This document shows, one piece after another, positions 53,484 to 62,003 of a stretch of 64,000 nt of DNA. The first letter of the stretch is position 1, and every line of letters begins with the position of its first letter. This DNA is from an uncultured Kordiimonas sp. (lineage in GTDB: Bacteria; Pseudomonadota; Alphaproteobacteria; Sphingomonadales; Kordiimonadaceae). Under the pieces are notes generated by a model. That model did not search any database and had not been told where the DNA came from. It saw only the letters and a program-made list of their open reading frames with translations. The stretch spans positions 310,001 through 374,000 of the forward strand of contig CANMRM010000005.1 in assembly GCA_947500295.1 (NCBI GenBank), in the 5' to 3' direction. A program made the translations under genes and the position numbers.

Positions 53484-53979
53484 GGCACTGCTTTCCAGCA
53501 TCGGAGTTGCCGACGAAGTCCGATACGGCCTCCAGCAAACTGTTTTGCGCGAAAGGAGAAAAACAATCACCGCCCGCCAGGGACTGGACATGGTCCAAGG
53601 CTGCCATAAGGGCGATTTCATCATCAGCGACATAGATGCCACCAATGCCGCGAAGGTTTTCGACAGTTGCTAGCTGATGATCATTCCTATGCTCACCGAG
53701 CGACGACAGACGCGGCATGATAATGATTGGTTTGGCAAGTTGCAGCGCCGTCAGGATCGTGCCCATTCCGGCATGCGAGACAATAACTTTGCATTTTGCA
53801 ATTTTTTTCGCGAATTGCGAAGGCCTTAGCGTTTCGGAAAATTCTATCGTGGTGGGAGAATAACCACCTTGCCCCACTTGCGCGAAACAGCTTCTAACTT
53901 GTTGTTTTTCATTCCATTTATCGATTGCTTTAATCATTCGGTCAAACGGAAGCTGGGTTCCAACGGTAGCGAAAATCAT
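53476..53979 (-). CDS. Alg13/PssE-like glycosyltransferase subunit
   Basis: A 167-residue protein starting at 53979 (MIFATVGTQLPFDRM), preceded by GGAAGGAG. It has the C-terminal GT-B half that binds UDP-sugar: VIVSHAGMGTILTALQLAKPIIIMPRLSSLGEHRNDHQ is the UDP-binding signature. Such proteins need an Alg14/PssD-like membrane partner to work, and that partner is encoded immediately upstream (54049-54504). Together they form one glucuronosyl- or N-acetylglucosaminyl-type transferase. Confidence 0.87.
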   Translation of the reverse strand: MIFATVGTQLPFDRMIKAIDKWNEKQQVRSCFAQVGQGGYSPTTIEFSETLRPSQFAKKIAKCKVIVSHAGMGTILTALQLAKPIIIMPRLSSLGEHRNDHQLATVENLRGIGGIYVADDEIALMAALDHVQSLAGGDCFSPFAQNSLLEAVSDFVGNSDAGKQCHA

Positions 53980-54048
53980 AAAAAAACTCCTTCCGGGGCT
54001 CTGGACATACCCTGGAAGGAGCAATGGCTGTGCCAGTAGAGAAAATGG

Positions 54049-54504
54049 CTAGAGCACGCTCCCGTGACACTCGACACCAAACTTCTCGGCAACACGCGGC
54101 CACTGGCTGAATACCCGGCTCGCGTGCGAAGTGGCGAGTTTGGCCGACAAGCTCATGTCTTCTGCATTTGCGACACTATCGATAAACAAACTCTTGGCAC
54201 CAACAAGCTTGCCAAATCGACAGGCAAAGTAGCCAGGTGCCGCCCCCGTTGAGACAACCACCTGCGGCCGAACAATCAACAAAATTACCAGAACTTTCAG
54301 TGCCATCCACAGCAGGTGCAGTTTTGTATCCCTGTTGCCATCCGGAACTGAGAAGAAGCGATGCCCTTCAACGTCGCGCGCCGAATCGCGGTCTACAGAT
54401 GCAAAGGAGATATGGCACCCCGCAAACGCTGGCCGCAGCCTCAACAGCTGGATCCAGTGCCCGCCACCTGACGCAATTGCGAGGACTTTGGTTTCTTTGG
54501 GCAT
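54049..54504 (-). CDS. Alg14/PssD-like glycosyltransferase membrane subunit
   Basis: A 151-residue protein with the Alg14 signatures ASGGGHWIQLLRL near the N-terminus, a membrane-associating helix (LLWMALKVLVILLIVRPQVVVSTGAAPGYFA) and a C-terminal domain with LFIDSVANAEDMSLS. It anchors and activates the Alg13/PssE-like subunit encoded 69 nt downstream. Its start (AAAGG 8 nt before) lies 64 nt inside the preceding glycosyltransferase gene, a longer overlap than elsewhere in the operon. Confidence 0.87.
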   Translation of the reverse strand: MPKETKVLAIASGGGHWIQLLRLRPAFAGCHISFASVDRDSARDVEGHRFFSVPDGNRDTKLHLLWMALKVLVILLIVRPQVVVSTGAAPGYFACRFGKLVGAKSLFIDSVANAEDMSLSAKLATSHASRVFSQWPRVAEKFGVECHGSVL

Positions 54505-55739
54505 GGTTTTTCCTTTCTTTCATTCGATCGGTTTTCGATGGACCGGTAGAGGGTCAACAAGGCCTCAATCTTGGAAGGCCAGAGTGCAAGTTGCTCCATT
54601 TTGCGGATCGCACCTTCTGACAGACGGCGACGCAATTCTGGCATGCTGGCAAGGGTGCGAATAGCATTGGCGATTTGCAGACTGAAGATCTCGGGTTCCG
54701 TTACAGTCACGCGGAAACCACAACTGTCATCAATCACATACCCTGGGCCACCTCGGTCCGCGACAATGGTCGGCACGCCGTGGCTCAAGGCCTCGTAGAT
54801 CACGCTGCCACTCGGCTCCCGAAAGCTCGGGAAAGCGAAGACATCTGCTTTTTCATAAAGCTTATCCACGTCTGTGCGGCTGATCTGTCCATGGAACGTG
54901 ACCAAATGAGCAACGCCAAGGTCTTTGGCAAGCGCCTCGCAAACTGGCATCTCCGGGCCTTTACCCGCCACATCCAGATGCAGGCCCTCAACGTCCTTGA
55001 GGTGAGCGATGGCGCGAATTAGATCGCGCAAACCCTTGGTGCGAACACCTCTGCCCACATGCAGCAACCGGATACCCTTATGGGCAAATTTTTGCTGCAA
55101 GGGCGGGTGAACTTTTGAAATACCCAGTTCACTCATCACCTCGAATTTTTGAGGCTTGCAGTGACGGAGTAGGTCCTGCACGTAAGGCGCAACACCAAGA
55201 ACTGCAGAGGCCTTCCGATAGCTTGATTTTAAAAATGGATCGAAGCGCAGACGAAAACGATCCAAATCCCTAAAACGTGTAAACCATGCGGCAGTTTCGC
55301 ATTCGGGTTTGAAGGCTTCTGGTGTTGTCAGACTTCCCCCCATAGGACCCAAAACGTAAGGGATATCAAACGTCTTGAGAGCGCTCGGGAACCTTAAAGC
55401 AATCGGCGAAAACTGATGGGCAACATCGAATTTTTCACCCTGCTTCAGCAGCGTGCCAATTTGCTTCTTGGCCCAGCGGAAATAGCACGGGTAAGACAAT
55501 TTTGCCATCGCGTTCAGTCGCTCGTGCTTGCGGGTCCATGCAGGCTCACGGCGAGTAATCACACGTGTATCAGGCAACTGATCAGATAAAGGCTTTCGAT
55601 TTGGGCGCTCCATAGCCAAAAGGGTTACATCGGCCTGTTTTGACAGCTCGTTCACCCATTGGAATGCACACCAGGCTTCACCAACGTCTGTGCCGTCGCA
55701 ATACGGCGCAAGCGCGAGAACTTTCGGGCGGTAGGTCAT
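54441..55739 (-). CDS. Glycosyltransferase family 4
   Basis: A 432-residue GT-B enzyme starting at 55739 (MTYRPKVLALAP) after GGGGAGGG, overlapping the upstream gene by 4 nt. It has the Rossmann N-terminus VLALAPYCDGTDVGEAWCAFQWV, then RLLHVGRGVRTKGLRDLIRAIAHL, and the donor-binding EX7E-type region VFAFPSFREPSGSVIYEALSHGVPTIVADRGGPGYV. It transfers a sugar from an activated donor in the cytoplasm during repeat-unit assembly. The C-terminal 25 residues (Lys/Ser-rich) are encoded over the next gene's start and may be dispensable. Confidence 0.88.
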   Translation of the reverse strand: MTYRPKVLALAPYCDGTDVGEAWCAFQWVNELSKQADVTLLAMERPNRKPLSDQLPDTRVITRREPAWTRKHERLNAMAKLSYPCYFRWAKKQIGTLLKQGEKFDVAHQFSPIALRFPSALKTFDIPYVLGPMGGSLTTPEAFKPECETAAWFTRFRDLDRFRLRFDPFLKSSYRKASAVLGVAPYVQDLLRHCKPQKFEVMSELGISKVHPPLQQKFAHKGIRLLHVGRGVRTKGLRDLIRAIAHLKDVEGLHLDVAGKGPEMPVCEALAKDLGVAHLVTFHGQISRTDVDKLYEKADVFAFPSFREPSGSVIYEALSHGVPTIVADRGGPGYVIDDSCGFRVTVTEPEIFSLQIANAIRTLASMPELRRRLSEGAIRKMEQLALWPSKIEALLTLYRSIENRSNERKEKPCPKKPKSSQLRQVAGTGSSC

Positions 55740-56683
55740 TGAAACGCCCTCCCCGTTTTGGGCCAGGCTTTCAAAAAGCGGAGCGAAACACCTTTGAAGT
55801 GCACTGTGCGGTCTTTGGCCCGCGCCGCTCGTCTTGACTTGCTGACAACGGCCCAATAGGCAAAGCGGCTGCTGTTAAACACAAACAACAGGATGTATAC
55901 GCCGAGCGCTGTTACCAGCCCCGAGTGTTTCCGGTGCAACCGAACCGTAGCCTCGCTCAGCATAAGGTCTCGCCTATGGTTCAGGGTGCCGGAACTGCCA
56001 CCACCAAAATGGGTGATATTGCCCACAGGGGCGAAGGCAACACGCCAACCAGCTTCCCTGATGCGACGGCACCAGTCTGTTTCTTCACCAAAAAAGAAAA
56101 AATCTTCATCAAGCGCCCCTACAGCCTCGATGCACTCTTTGCGAACCATCAAATAGCAACCGGAAATTGTTTCCACATAGCGCTCGGATTGCCGGTCCCA
56201 ATCCAGCATGCGGTACTTCCGGAATGCAGACATGAACGTCAACCGATCAAGGCCGAGGGTCTGGATCATAAGGTTCAGCAGCGATGGAAACTGACTGGTA
56301 CTGTGCTGCAGGCTGCCGTCTTCGTTCAAAACACGACACCCCATTGCACCAACATGCCAGTGGGCATCCATATAGGCCAATGAGTTGGCAAGAACGTCTC
56401 CGTGCACCAGAGTGTCCGAGTTCAGCAGAAGAATGTTGGAGCCGCTCGCGATCTGCATCGCCTGATTGTTTGCGGCGGCAAATCCTTTGTTGGTTTCGTT
56501 CAATATCATGGTTACTTGCGGAAATAGCCTTTTGACCATTTCCCGGCTGCCGTCCGTGGAAGCATTGTCGACAACAATTATTTCGAAACTACCGCCCTTT
56601 GGCGCTCCGTCCAGCACAGAATTCAGGCAATTTCGCAAGAGTTCGCACGTGTTCCAGTTGATAACAATGATACTCAGGTCCAT
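55736..56683 (-). CDS. Glycosyltransferase family 2, rhamnosyltransferase-like
   Basis: A 315-residue GT-A protein of the WbbL-like group: SIIVINWNTCELLRNCLNSVL, EIIVVDNASTDGS, NKGFAAANNQAM, the DxD-like LLLNSDTLV, and FFFFGEETDWCRRIREAGW with THFGGGSSG. The C-terminal tail has a hydrophobic segment (VYILLFVFNSSRFAYWAVV) for membrane attachment. It overlaps the polymerase gene upstream by 10 nt and the GT4 gene downstream by 4 nt. Confidence 0.87.
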   Translation of the reverse strand: MDLSIIVINWNTCELLRNCLNSVLDGAPKGGSFEIIVVDNASTDGSREMVKRLFPQVTMILNETNKGFAAANNQAMQIASGSNILLLNSDTLVHGDVLANSLAYMDAHWHVGAMGCRVLNEDGSLQHSTSQFPSLLNLMIQTLGLDRLTFMSAFRKYRMLDWDRQSERYVETISGCYLMVRKECIEAVGALDEDFFFFGEETDWCRRIREAGWRVAFAPVGNITHFGGGSSGTLNHRRDLMLSEATVRLHRKHSGLVTALGVYILLFVFNSSRFAYWAVVSKSRRAARAKDRTVHFKGVSLRFLKAWPKTGRAFQ

Positions 56684-57978
56684 GAGAGCTGCTCCCTAGG
56701 CTGGGGTAGAATGGATTGTTTTTGTTGCATTGCAGGCTGCGATTGCCGGGCAGTTGTTATGGCCATCCCGCATCCGATCAGGAAGAAAAAATGTACCATC
56801 AGCGCATTCCAGAAATGTACCGTAAGGCCGGCAAGAACAAAGCTCAGGATTGTTATGATCCAGGCCTTGCGGGCGTTTTTGAGCGGCAGGTCCAACTGTG
56901 TGTCCTGTGCTTGCTTCCAACCAACGAGCCAAACAGCAGCAGCCAGAAAAATGAGCGCGGGCAAGCCGTAACGGACAGTGGTCAGGAGCCAGAAATTGTC
57001 CATGCTGGAACTCATCCAGGGCGCTCTGATCCAATCATTGAGGCCGATGCCGATCATTGGATGGCGCGCTACTTCCGCGGTGCCGTAGTTCCAGATATGC
57101 ACGCGGTTGTATGCACTGTTGGCGCTAAAAGTGAGGTAGGAGATAAAAACCAACACCGGTGAGCGATTGGACAGAAGCGTGAGCACGAGCCAAGCGCCTG
57201 CCATAAGAGCCAGAAAAATGCTCCAGCGATTGGCGACACCAGCTGTGGCACGGTCCCAGCCGATGAGGCCCATTTGCAGTGCAAGCGCCGTAAATGGCCC
57301 CCCTGACAATGAAAAGAACGTTGCCATAGCAACAACGGCAAGCTTTTTGGCCGTTTTGCTGTTGATCTCGCCATTCACCAAAATGAAGTAGGTGCCGGCA
57401 AACGCGCTGGCTGAAAAAACGCCAAATAGAATGGGATGTTCGAACGACGTGAATGCACGCGTCAGGCCAAGCCTTGGTTCGATAACATGGGGACCTGGCC
57501 CGCCGAATACGGCTTTAAAGGGTTCACGCAAAATATGCGCACCGGAAAACGATTCTATGATCGCAAAAGCAAGCAGCGATGCGGCCACGGTAAAGATAAG
57601 TCGTGTTACTGCAACAAAGTCCTCGTAGGTGCGTACATAGGCCCGGGCCAGCAAATAGGCGCCAAAGGTTTCAATGAAATAGATGCCACCAGACTCGATA
57701 CCATCTGCCACACCCATCGTCAGCATCAGGGAGAGCGCCGCCCAAAGACCATGGCCAGCCATCAAGCCATCAATCAGGCCCGCTGGCGCTTTACGGTTTT
57801 GCGTCAGCAGATTGATTGCAGGAACCAGCATCACAATTAATGTGATCCGATACGGAGATAGTCTGAGCGACCCAAGCGAGATGGACACCTCGGGCGGCAA
57901 TGCAAAACTCATAACCAGAATGGTCACGGGCAAAGCCGGCCAGACTTTTGCGTTTTGATATGTAGCCGCAGTTCTCAT
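56674..57978 (-). CDS. O-antigen polymerase/ligase-like membrane protein (Wzy-type)
   Basis: A 434-residue protein with about ten to twelve hydrophobic segments (for example PVTILVMSFALPPEV, ITLIVMLVPAINLL, FLALMAGAWLVLTLL, IFLAAAVWLVGW). Family-typical features are the FTSFEHPILFGVFSASAFAGTYFI stretch and the large periplasmic loop with YNRVHIWNYGTAEVARHPMIGIGLNDW. In a Wzx/Wzy pathway it joins lipid-linked repeat units in the periplasm. Low sequence conservation makes polymerase versus ligase a judgement; the context with a flippase and Wzz favours polymerase. Confidence 0.8.
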   Translation of the reverse strand: MRTAATYQNAKVWPALPVTILVMSFALPPEVSISLGSLRLSPYRITLIVMLVPAINLLTQNRKAPAGLIDGLMAGHGLWAALSLMLTMGVADGIESGGIYFIETFGAYLLARAYVRTYEDFVAVTRLIFTVAASLLAFAIIESFSGAHILREPFKAVFGGPGPHVIEPRLGLTRAFTSFEHPILFGVFSASAFAGTYFILVNGEINSKTAKKLAVVAMATFFSLSGGPFTALALQMGLIGWDRATAGVANRWSIFLALMAGAWLVLTLLSNRSPVLVFISYLTFSANSAYNRVHIWNYGTAEVARHPMIGIGLNDWIRAPWMSSSMDNFWLLTTVRYGLPALIFLAAAVWLVGWKQAQDTQLDLPLKNARKAWIITILSFVLAGLTVHFWNALMVHFFFLIGCGMAITTARQSQPAMQQKQSILPQPREQLSWT

Positions 57979-59237
57979 TTAGGCTCCTGCGGGGCGAGCC
58001 AATTAGTGGCTTCTTTGCGATAGAGCCTCCTCGCCGCGACCCGCTTAAGCGTCCCCAGCGTGGATTGCAGTTTGGCCCGAAAAGAGAGTGCCAACCAGGC
58101 CCGGAAACTGTCGTTGCGCATTGGCAGGGATTTGCGGCCCGACAAACGCTGCATCAGACGGCGCCCCCAAACTGCACCTTTGGTCACAACCAGATTGGAC
58201 TGAGCGTCAAACAATACATCAGGGTTTCGCGGTGCGAGCTTCAAATAACCGGCAGCGACAGCGCGCTTTAGCATGGTTCGCCCGCGCTCCGTGCGTACAA
58301 TGATAAGAGATTTGCCGTGTCCACCTTCTGCTGTCGGGGTTTGCCAAGGGTCGCCAACTGACAAATCCGCCGCTTCTCCGGTATGATCAGCGCATGTCAT
58401 GCAACGCCACTGACGGTGTTTCTGCAAGATGTTGCCCCAACCATCCGCATAGCTGGTCGCTGCCGAGTGGCTTTGACCGTTTTCGCCCGTCCATTTGGCG
58501 ACCATGTCACCGGGCCAGCCATTGCCACGAAAACGAAGAGACTGGAGGTCTGCTTCCCGAGGCTTTCCGAGGTGATCCAGCAGCGCATCGGTTCCCTGAT
58601 GACTTGGCGTTCCGGCACAAAATATGGAAATCGTCAGGCCTGTGTTTTGGGCTACTTCTTTGCGTAACGCGCCAACGGCATTGACGCCGGCAATGTCGCA
58701 AGGCTTGCCTACAACCACGCACGGGCCACCCGCATCCGCCACCAGGTCCAGCCGGTCGGCCACACTTGCAGGGGCGTAACGAGAGCCGGCTCCAGCCATC
58801 AGGTCCTGGCGATTTTTGCTCAGGCGCGCTTCATTGAGTTTTGGATTTTTAAGGCTTGCTTTCACATGCAGCGTACCAGCAAAGGCGGCTGATTTCATGG
58901 CGGCCAGCGAAATAGCTGTTACCGCACCACCACTGGAGCCTGAGAAACGGATGTCTTCATCTGTAGCGTAGCCTTCCCAGACCTCAAGCACGGGTCCCCA
59001 CGCTTGGGCCACCCGGGTAGAAACGTCAGTCTCTCTTGGTGAAACACTGGGGCAGGAGCGTGCGAGAAAGGCATCCAGCTCCTGGGGTAAATCCGAAGCA
59101 CATTTGGGTCGCCGGTTTGCATCAACTGTTTCCGCCATTTTTACATGTGCGGGCGCCAGCGCAGCGCAGGTGCCGCAACCCGTGCACAAGCGATTGCTAA
59201 TGATATCCTGGAGGGAGGAAAACTTCAGGCCATTCAT
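57975..59237 (-). CDS. FrhB/F420-dehydrogenase beta-subunit-like iron-sulfur protein of polysaccharide operon
   Basis: A 420-residue protein. The N-terminal RLCTGCGTCAALAP carries cluster cysteines; SGSSGGAVTAISLAAM, VVVGKPCDIAGVNA and SIFCAGTPSHQGTDALL are typical of the FrhB family, and the later CMTCADHTGEAADLSVGDPW adds more cysteines. Members of this family are often paired with polysaccharide pyruvyl transferases, as here, and their role in polymer modification is not well known. The ATG overlaps the flippase stop (TAATG) and its stop overlaps the polymerase start. Confidence 0.85.
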   Translation of the reverse strand: MNGLKFSSLQDIISNRLCTGCGTCAALAPAHVKMAETVDANRRPKCASDLPQELDAFLARSCPSVSPRETDVSTRVAQAWGPVLEVWEGYATDEDIRFSGSSGGAVTAISLAAMKSAAFAGTLHVKASLKNPKLNEARLSKNRQDLMAGAGSRYAPASVADRLDLVADAGGPCVVVGKPCDIAGVNAVGALRKEVAQNTGLTISIFCAGTPSHQGTDALLDHLGKPREADLQSLRFRGNGWPGDMVAKWTGENGQSHSAATSYADGWGNILQKHRQWRCMTCADHTGEAADLSVGDPWQTPTAEGGHGKSLIIVRTERGRTMLKRAVAAGYLKLAPRNPDVLFDAQSNLVVTKGAVWGRRLMQRLSGRKSLPMRNDSFRAWLALSFRAKLQSTLGTLKRVAARRLYRKEATNWLAPQEPK

Positions 59238-60490
59238 TATACATTCTCCTGTGCTACGAGTTGCGGCTCGGCGGGGGACATACGGTTACGATTACGGAGT
59301 GCAAAGAAGAGGCCTTGAGTGGCCCACGCGAAGCCCTCTCCAACGCAGGCCAGTATCAGAACTGTGTTGAGCGACACATCATTCATAATCGTGGCTATGG
59401 CTATCAGCACGAAGGAAACGCGGACCAAATTTGCTTTAAACGGAATGTCCGTTTGGCCAAGCGCTTGCGCCGCAATCGATTGCGGCGCCCGAAAAAGGCG
59501 CAGCATCTGTGCAATCGCCACCAAAAACACCAAACCGATATCAGCTCGGAAATCGCTGCCAAAAAGGGTTTGCAGAACCACGTTGGCGAAAAGGATAAAG
59601 CCCAAGGCATATGCGATACCGATCGCATAGACCCAGCGATGAAACCCGTCCAGGCGCGCCTCAAATGCAGCATCATCATTCTTCGATGCGGCAAACACAG
59701 GCAAGCCGTAGGATAGAGCCATTCGGCTCATCACAAGGATGGGCACAAGGGCCAATTGGAACATCATGGAAAAATGAGCAAACTCATCAGCTGGCAACAT
59801 AGCCGACAAAATCAGGCGCTCGCCCTGCATGCTCCAGAACATGGTTACGCCGGTTAGCAAAAGCGGCCAGCCGAAGCGGAATATTTTCTTCAGTTCCGTA
59901 ATTTCGATTGCTGATTTGTACTTGCCATCCGACAGTGCGTGAGACAGGCCAGTATGCAGGAATGATTGGGCGACGAGACATGCACAAACAGCTTCTAGCG
60001 AGGGTGCGGCCGACGCAACGAAGTACACTGCACCAAGACCAGCGACAGCGGTCAGGCCTTCTACATAAAGGGCAGGCCGAAAATTCAGTGAGCGCTGTTT
60101 GAGAACATACCCCTTGTGGGTGTGTCCTCTAATAAATGCACTCACGGCAAGCGCAGCATAAGCCTCGAGCGAAATCCCCTGAACCTGATATGCACCCATC
60201 AAAAGAAGCAGCAACATCAGTGCCGTGCCCAGAAAGCGACTGATAAAATGTGCAGAGCCGAGAGCATGCTCGAGGTTGTTTGGTTTTACCTGAAGGATAT
60301 AGCGTTCAACAGCCAGATCGGTCGACATGGCAAATAAGCGAATACTCAGAACCAAAAAGACAAATTGACCGAGGGTTTCAGCGCCCATCAACCTGGCGAT
60401 AATGATGTTGCGTGCAAATACGCAGGCTTCCATCAAAAGCTGGTTAGTCGCGATCAGGCTGATCCTGCGGCTTGTCTTCGAGTTAGGCAT
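59237..60490 (-). CDS. Polysaccharide flippase, Wzx/MOP superfamily
   Basis: A 417-residue integral membrane protein with about 12 hydrophobic segments. The N-terminus (LIATNQLLMEACVFARNIIIARLMGAETLGQFVFLVLSIRLF) is the usual start of Wzx/oligosaccharide flippases. It moves lipid-linked repeat units across the inner membrane. It overlaps the pyruvyl transferase gene by 8 nt. The family is certain, the substrate unknown. Confidence 0.87.
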   Translation of the reverse strand: MPNSKTSRRISLIATNQLLMEACVFARNIIIARLMGAETLGQFVFLVLSIRLFAMSTDLAVERYILQVKPNNLEHALGSAHFISRFLGTALMLLLLLMGAYQVQGISLEAYAALAVSAFIRGHTHKGYVLKQRSLNFRPALYVEGLTAVAGLGAVYFVASAAPSLEAVCACLVAQSFLHTGLSHALSDGKYKSAIEITELKKIFRFGWPLLLTGVTMFWSMQGERLILSAMLPADEFAHFSMMFQLALVPILVMSRMALSYGLPVFAASKNDDAAFEARLDGFHRWVYAIGIAYALGFILFANVVLQTLFGSDFRADIGLVFLVAIAQMLRLFRAPQSIAAQALGQTDIPFKANLVRVSFVLIAIATIMNDVSLNTVLILACVGEGFAWATQGLFFALRNRNRMSPAEPQLVAQENV

Positions 60491-61742
60491 ACATGGCCTC
60501 CTCAGGACAGCGGGCCAGTTTTACAGCCTCCGATATCATGTCCATCTGATACGCCCAACGGCGCTTCACAAAGGGAAGTTGAGACTTCAGCATGCTTGCT
60601 TGTTGTTGGCGATTTTCAAAGTCGCGGAAAAGACGGTCAACCAATTCCTTTGTGCCGAGTTTGCGCAAATCTTGAACCTGCGCGCCCGCGCCACAGCACT
60701 CAAAAACTCCTGCCGCTTTTCGGCTATACGCCATGTTGGTTACAGGTGTTGCCGTTGATAACGCCGCGATAGTTGCGTGCATGCGGGCACCCGTGAACCA
60801 TTCGGTTTGCTCAATCACACCCTTCAGGTCAGACGGTGTATTTGCCGTTTCTTCGATTGTTACGCGACGTTGCAACTCCTGGGGTAAATGGTCCCTCAGA
60901 GCTCTTGACGCCACCAAGTCACTCTCACTTCCACCATTTGGCGTCACATGTGGCACCAAATGAATACTGTTGGTTTGGTCTTTGAGTATGCGGCACACAA
61001 ACTGCAGTAGCGCTGCACGATAGTCGCACGTCAGACCAAATTGGCTTCGTGCATCGTCCGAACGGTTCCACAAGAGACCGCTTACATTGATGCCCACCGT
61101 GGCCGGCTTTAGCGCAACAGAGGGTGCTTGCGACGGGAGGCCAAAAGCCAGATCTACCCCGAGGCGGTGGCGTCGTTCGTCAAAATCAGCGCCCAGCAAC
61201 TCGCGCAAATAGTTGAGACTCGCCATGTCCCGCGCAAAAGCCAGCCTGCATCCTTTCAGGATGTGCCGGGCAATCCGGCGCGAACGCTTGAACCGGAACG
61301 GGCCAAATGTTTGCGGCAGCAGGATAAGCGGCACTCCGGCATCTAGTGCCATCAGCTTGGGCAGGGTGATTTGATCAAAGCGCGCGGGGCCATATAAGTC
61401 CGTGAAGCTATCGCCACCACTGACATCCACCACGGCATCCGCATTCATCATGGCACGCAAAGCCGGGGAACTCAGACCCATCAACTGCTTCAGGCGCGCT
61501 TGATGCATGTTTGCGCCCTGATAGACACGCTTTCCGGCTTTGAACGCCAAAGTCTGAAGGGATGCAGACGTATCGTCGTCCGCAACTGGGTTAAAGCCAT
61601 GACCATGATCAAAAACGGTGACATGATCTACGCCACGATCAGCGAGCCCCAAAACAAGGGACTGTGCCAGTGCGGTGACGCCGTGATTGCCTGTGTCAGG
61701 TGCTGCACCGGCAAGGACTATGGATGTGCTGTTTTGTTTCAT
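60483..61742 (-). CDS. Polysaccharide pyruvyl transferase family protein
   Basis: A protein of about 419 residues starting at 61742 (MKQNSTSIVL); a GTG at 61784 is an alternative, and neither has a strong ribosome site. Family motifs are GAAPDTGNHGVTALAQSLV, DVSGGDSFTDLYGPARF, PLILLPQTFGPF, FARDMASLNYL and the C-terminal WFTGARMHATIAALSTATPVTNMAYSRK. It would add ketal-linked pyruvate from PEP to the polymer, giving it negative charge. It is the first gene of the 12-gene minus-strand polysaccharide operon and diverges from the phosphoglycosyl transferase-Wza fusion gene. Confidence 0.87.
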   Translation of the reverse strand: MKQNSTSIVLAGAAPDTGNHGVTALAQSLVLGLADRGVDHVTVFDHGHGFNPVADDDTSASLQTLAFKAGKRVYQGANMHQARLKQLMGLSSPALRAMMNADAVVDVSGGDSFTDLYGPARFDQITLPKLMALDAGVPLILLPQTFGPFRFKRSRRIARHILKGCRLAFARDMASLNYLRELLGADFDERRHRLGVDLAFGLPSQAPSVALKPATVGINVSGLLWNRSDDARSQFGLTCDYRAALLQFVCRILKDQTNSIHLVPHVTPNGGSESDLVASRALRDHLPQELQRRVTIEETANTPSDLKGVIEQTEWFTGARMHATIAALSTATPVTNMAYSRKAAGVFECCGAGAQVQDLRKLGTKELVDRLFRDFENRQQQASMLKSQLPFVKRRWAYQMDMISEAVKLARCPEEAMYA

Positions 61743-61822
61743 GCCAGATACATCGCAACCGACATGCCAACCTTGAAATACCACTAACTCATTGAAAAAT
61801 ATAAATAATTAAATTTTTTACC

Positions 61823-61889
61823 AATTTGCGAATTTGCGTTTTGCAAAATATAAATGCCAAAAAAGCTAAGTCTTTCGCAAAATGCGAAA
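61823..61889. promoter_or_regulatory. TTTGCG/CGCAAA dyads in the divergent polysaccharide promoter region
   Basis: Two direct copies of AATTTGCG (61823-61838) are followed by the palindrome TTTTGCAAAA (61839-61848) and by the inverted repeat TTTCGCA-AAA-TGCGAAA (61873-61889). They lie 64-130 bp upstream of the sigma-54-type promoter and close to the start of the minus-strand operon. They resemble the TTGC/GCAA cluster at 49216-49391, suggesting one regulator for both ends of the locus. Confidence 0.5.
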
Positions 61890-61952
61890 CACCGCATATC
61901 AGTGGCATTAAAATACGGTATATTTTTCAAATACTTAGAAGACTTTTCTCTT

Positions 61953-61968
61953 TGGCATAAGCCTTGCC
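61953..61968 (+). promoter_or_regulatory. Sigma-54 (-24/-12) type promoter of the phosphoglycosyl transferase-Wza gene
   Basis: TGGCAT, five bases (AAGCC), then TTGCC, with GG and GC 10 bp apart. Only the last base of the -24 box differs from consensus. The start is expected near 61979, 25 nt before the ATG at 62004. Confidence 0.7.
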
Positions 61969-62003
61969 ACTCTGTCCTCAACCATAATGAACGAGGGCGC
62001 ACC

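Noticed and set aside
61854-62003. 50-codon N-terminal extension of the phosphoglycosyl transferase
   Set aside because: The ATG at 61854 lies upstream of the sigma-54-type promoter, lacks a ribosome site, and the extension does not look like the family; the ATG at 62004 has GAGGG.
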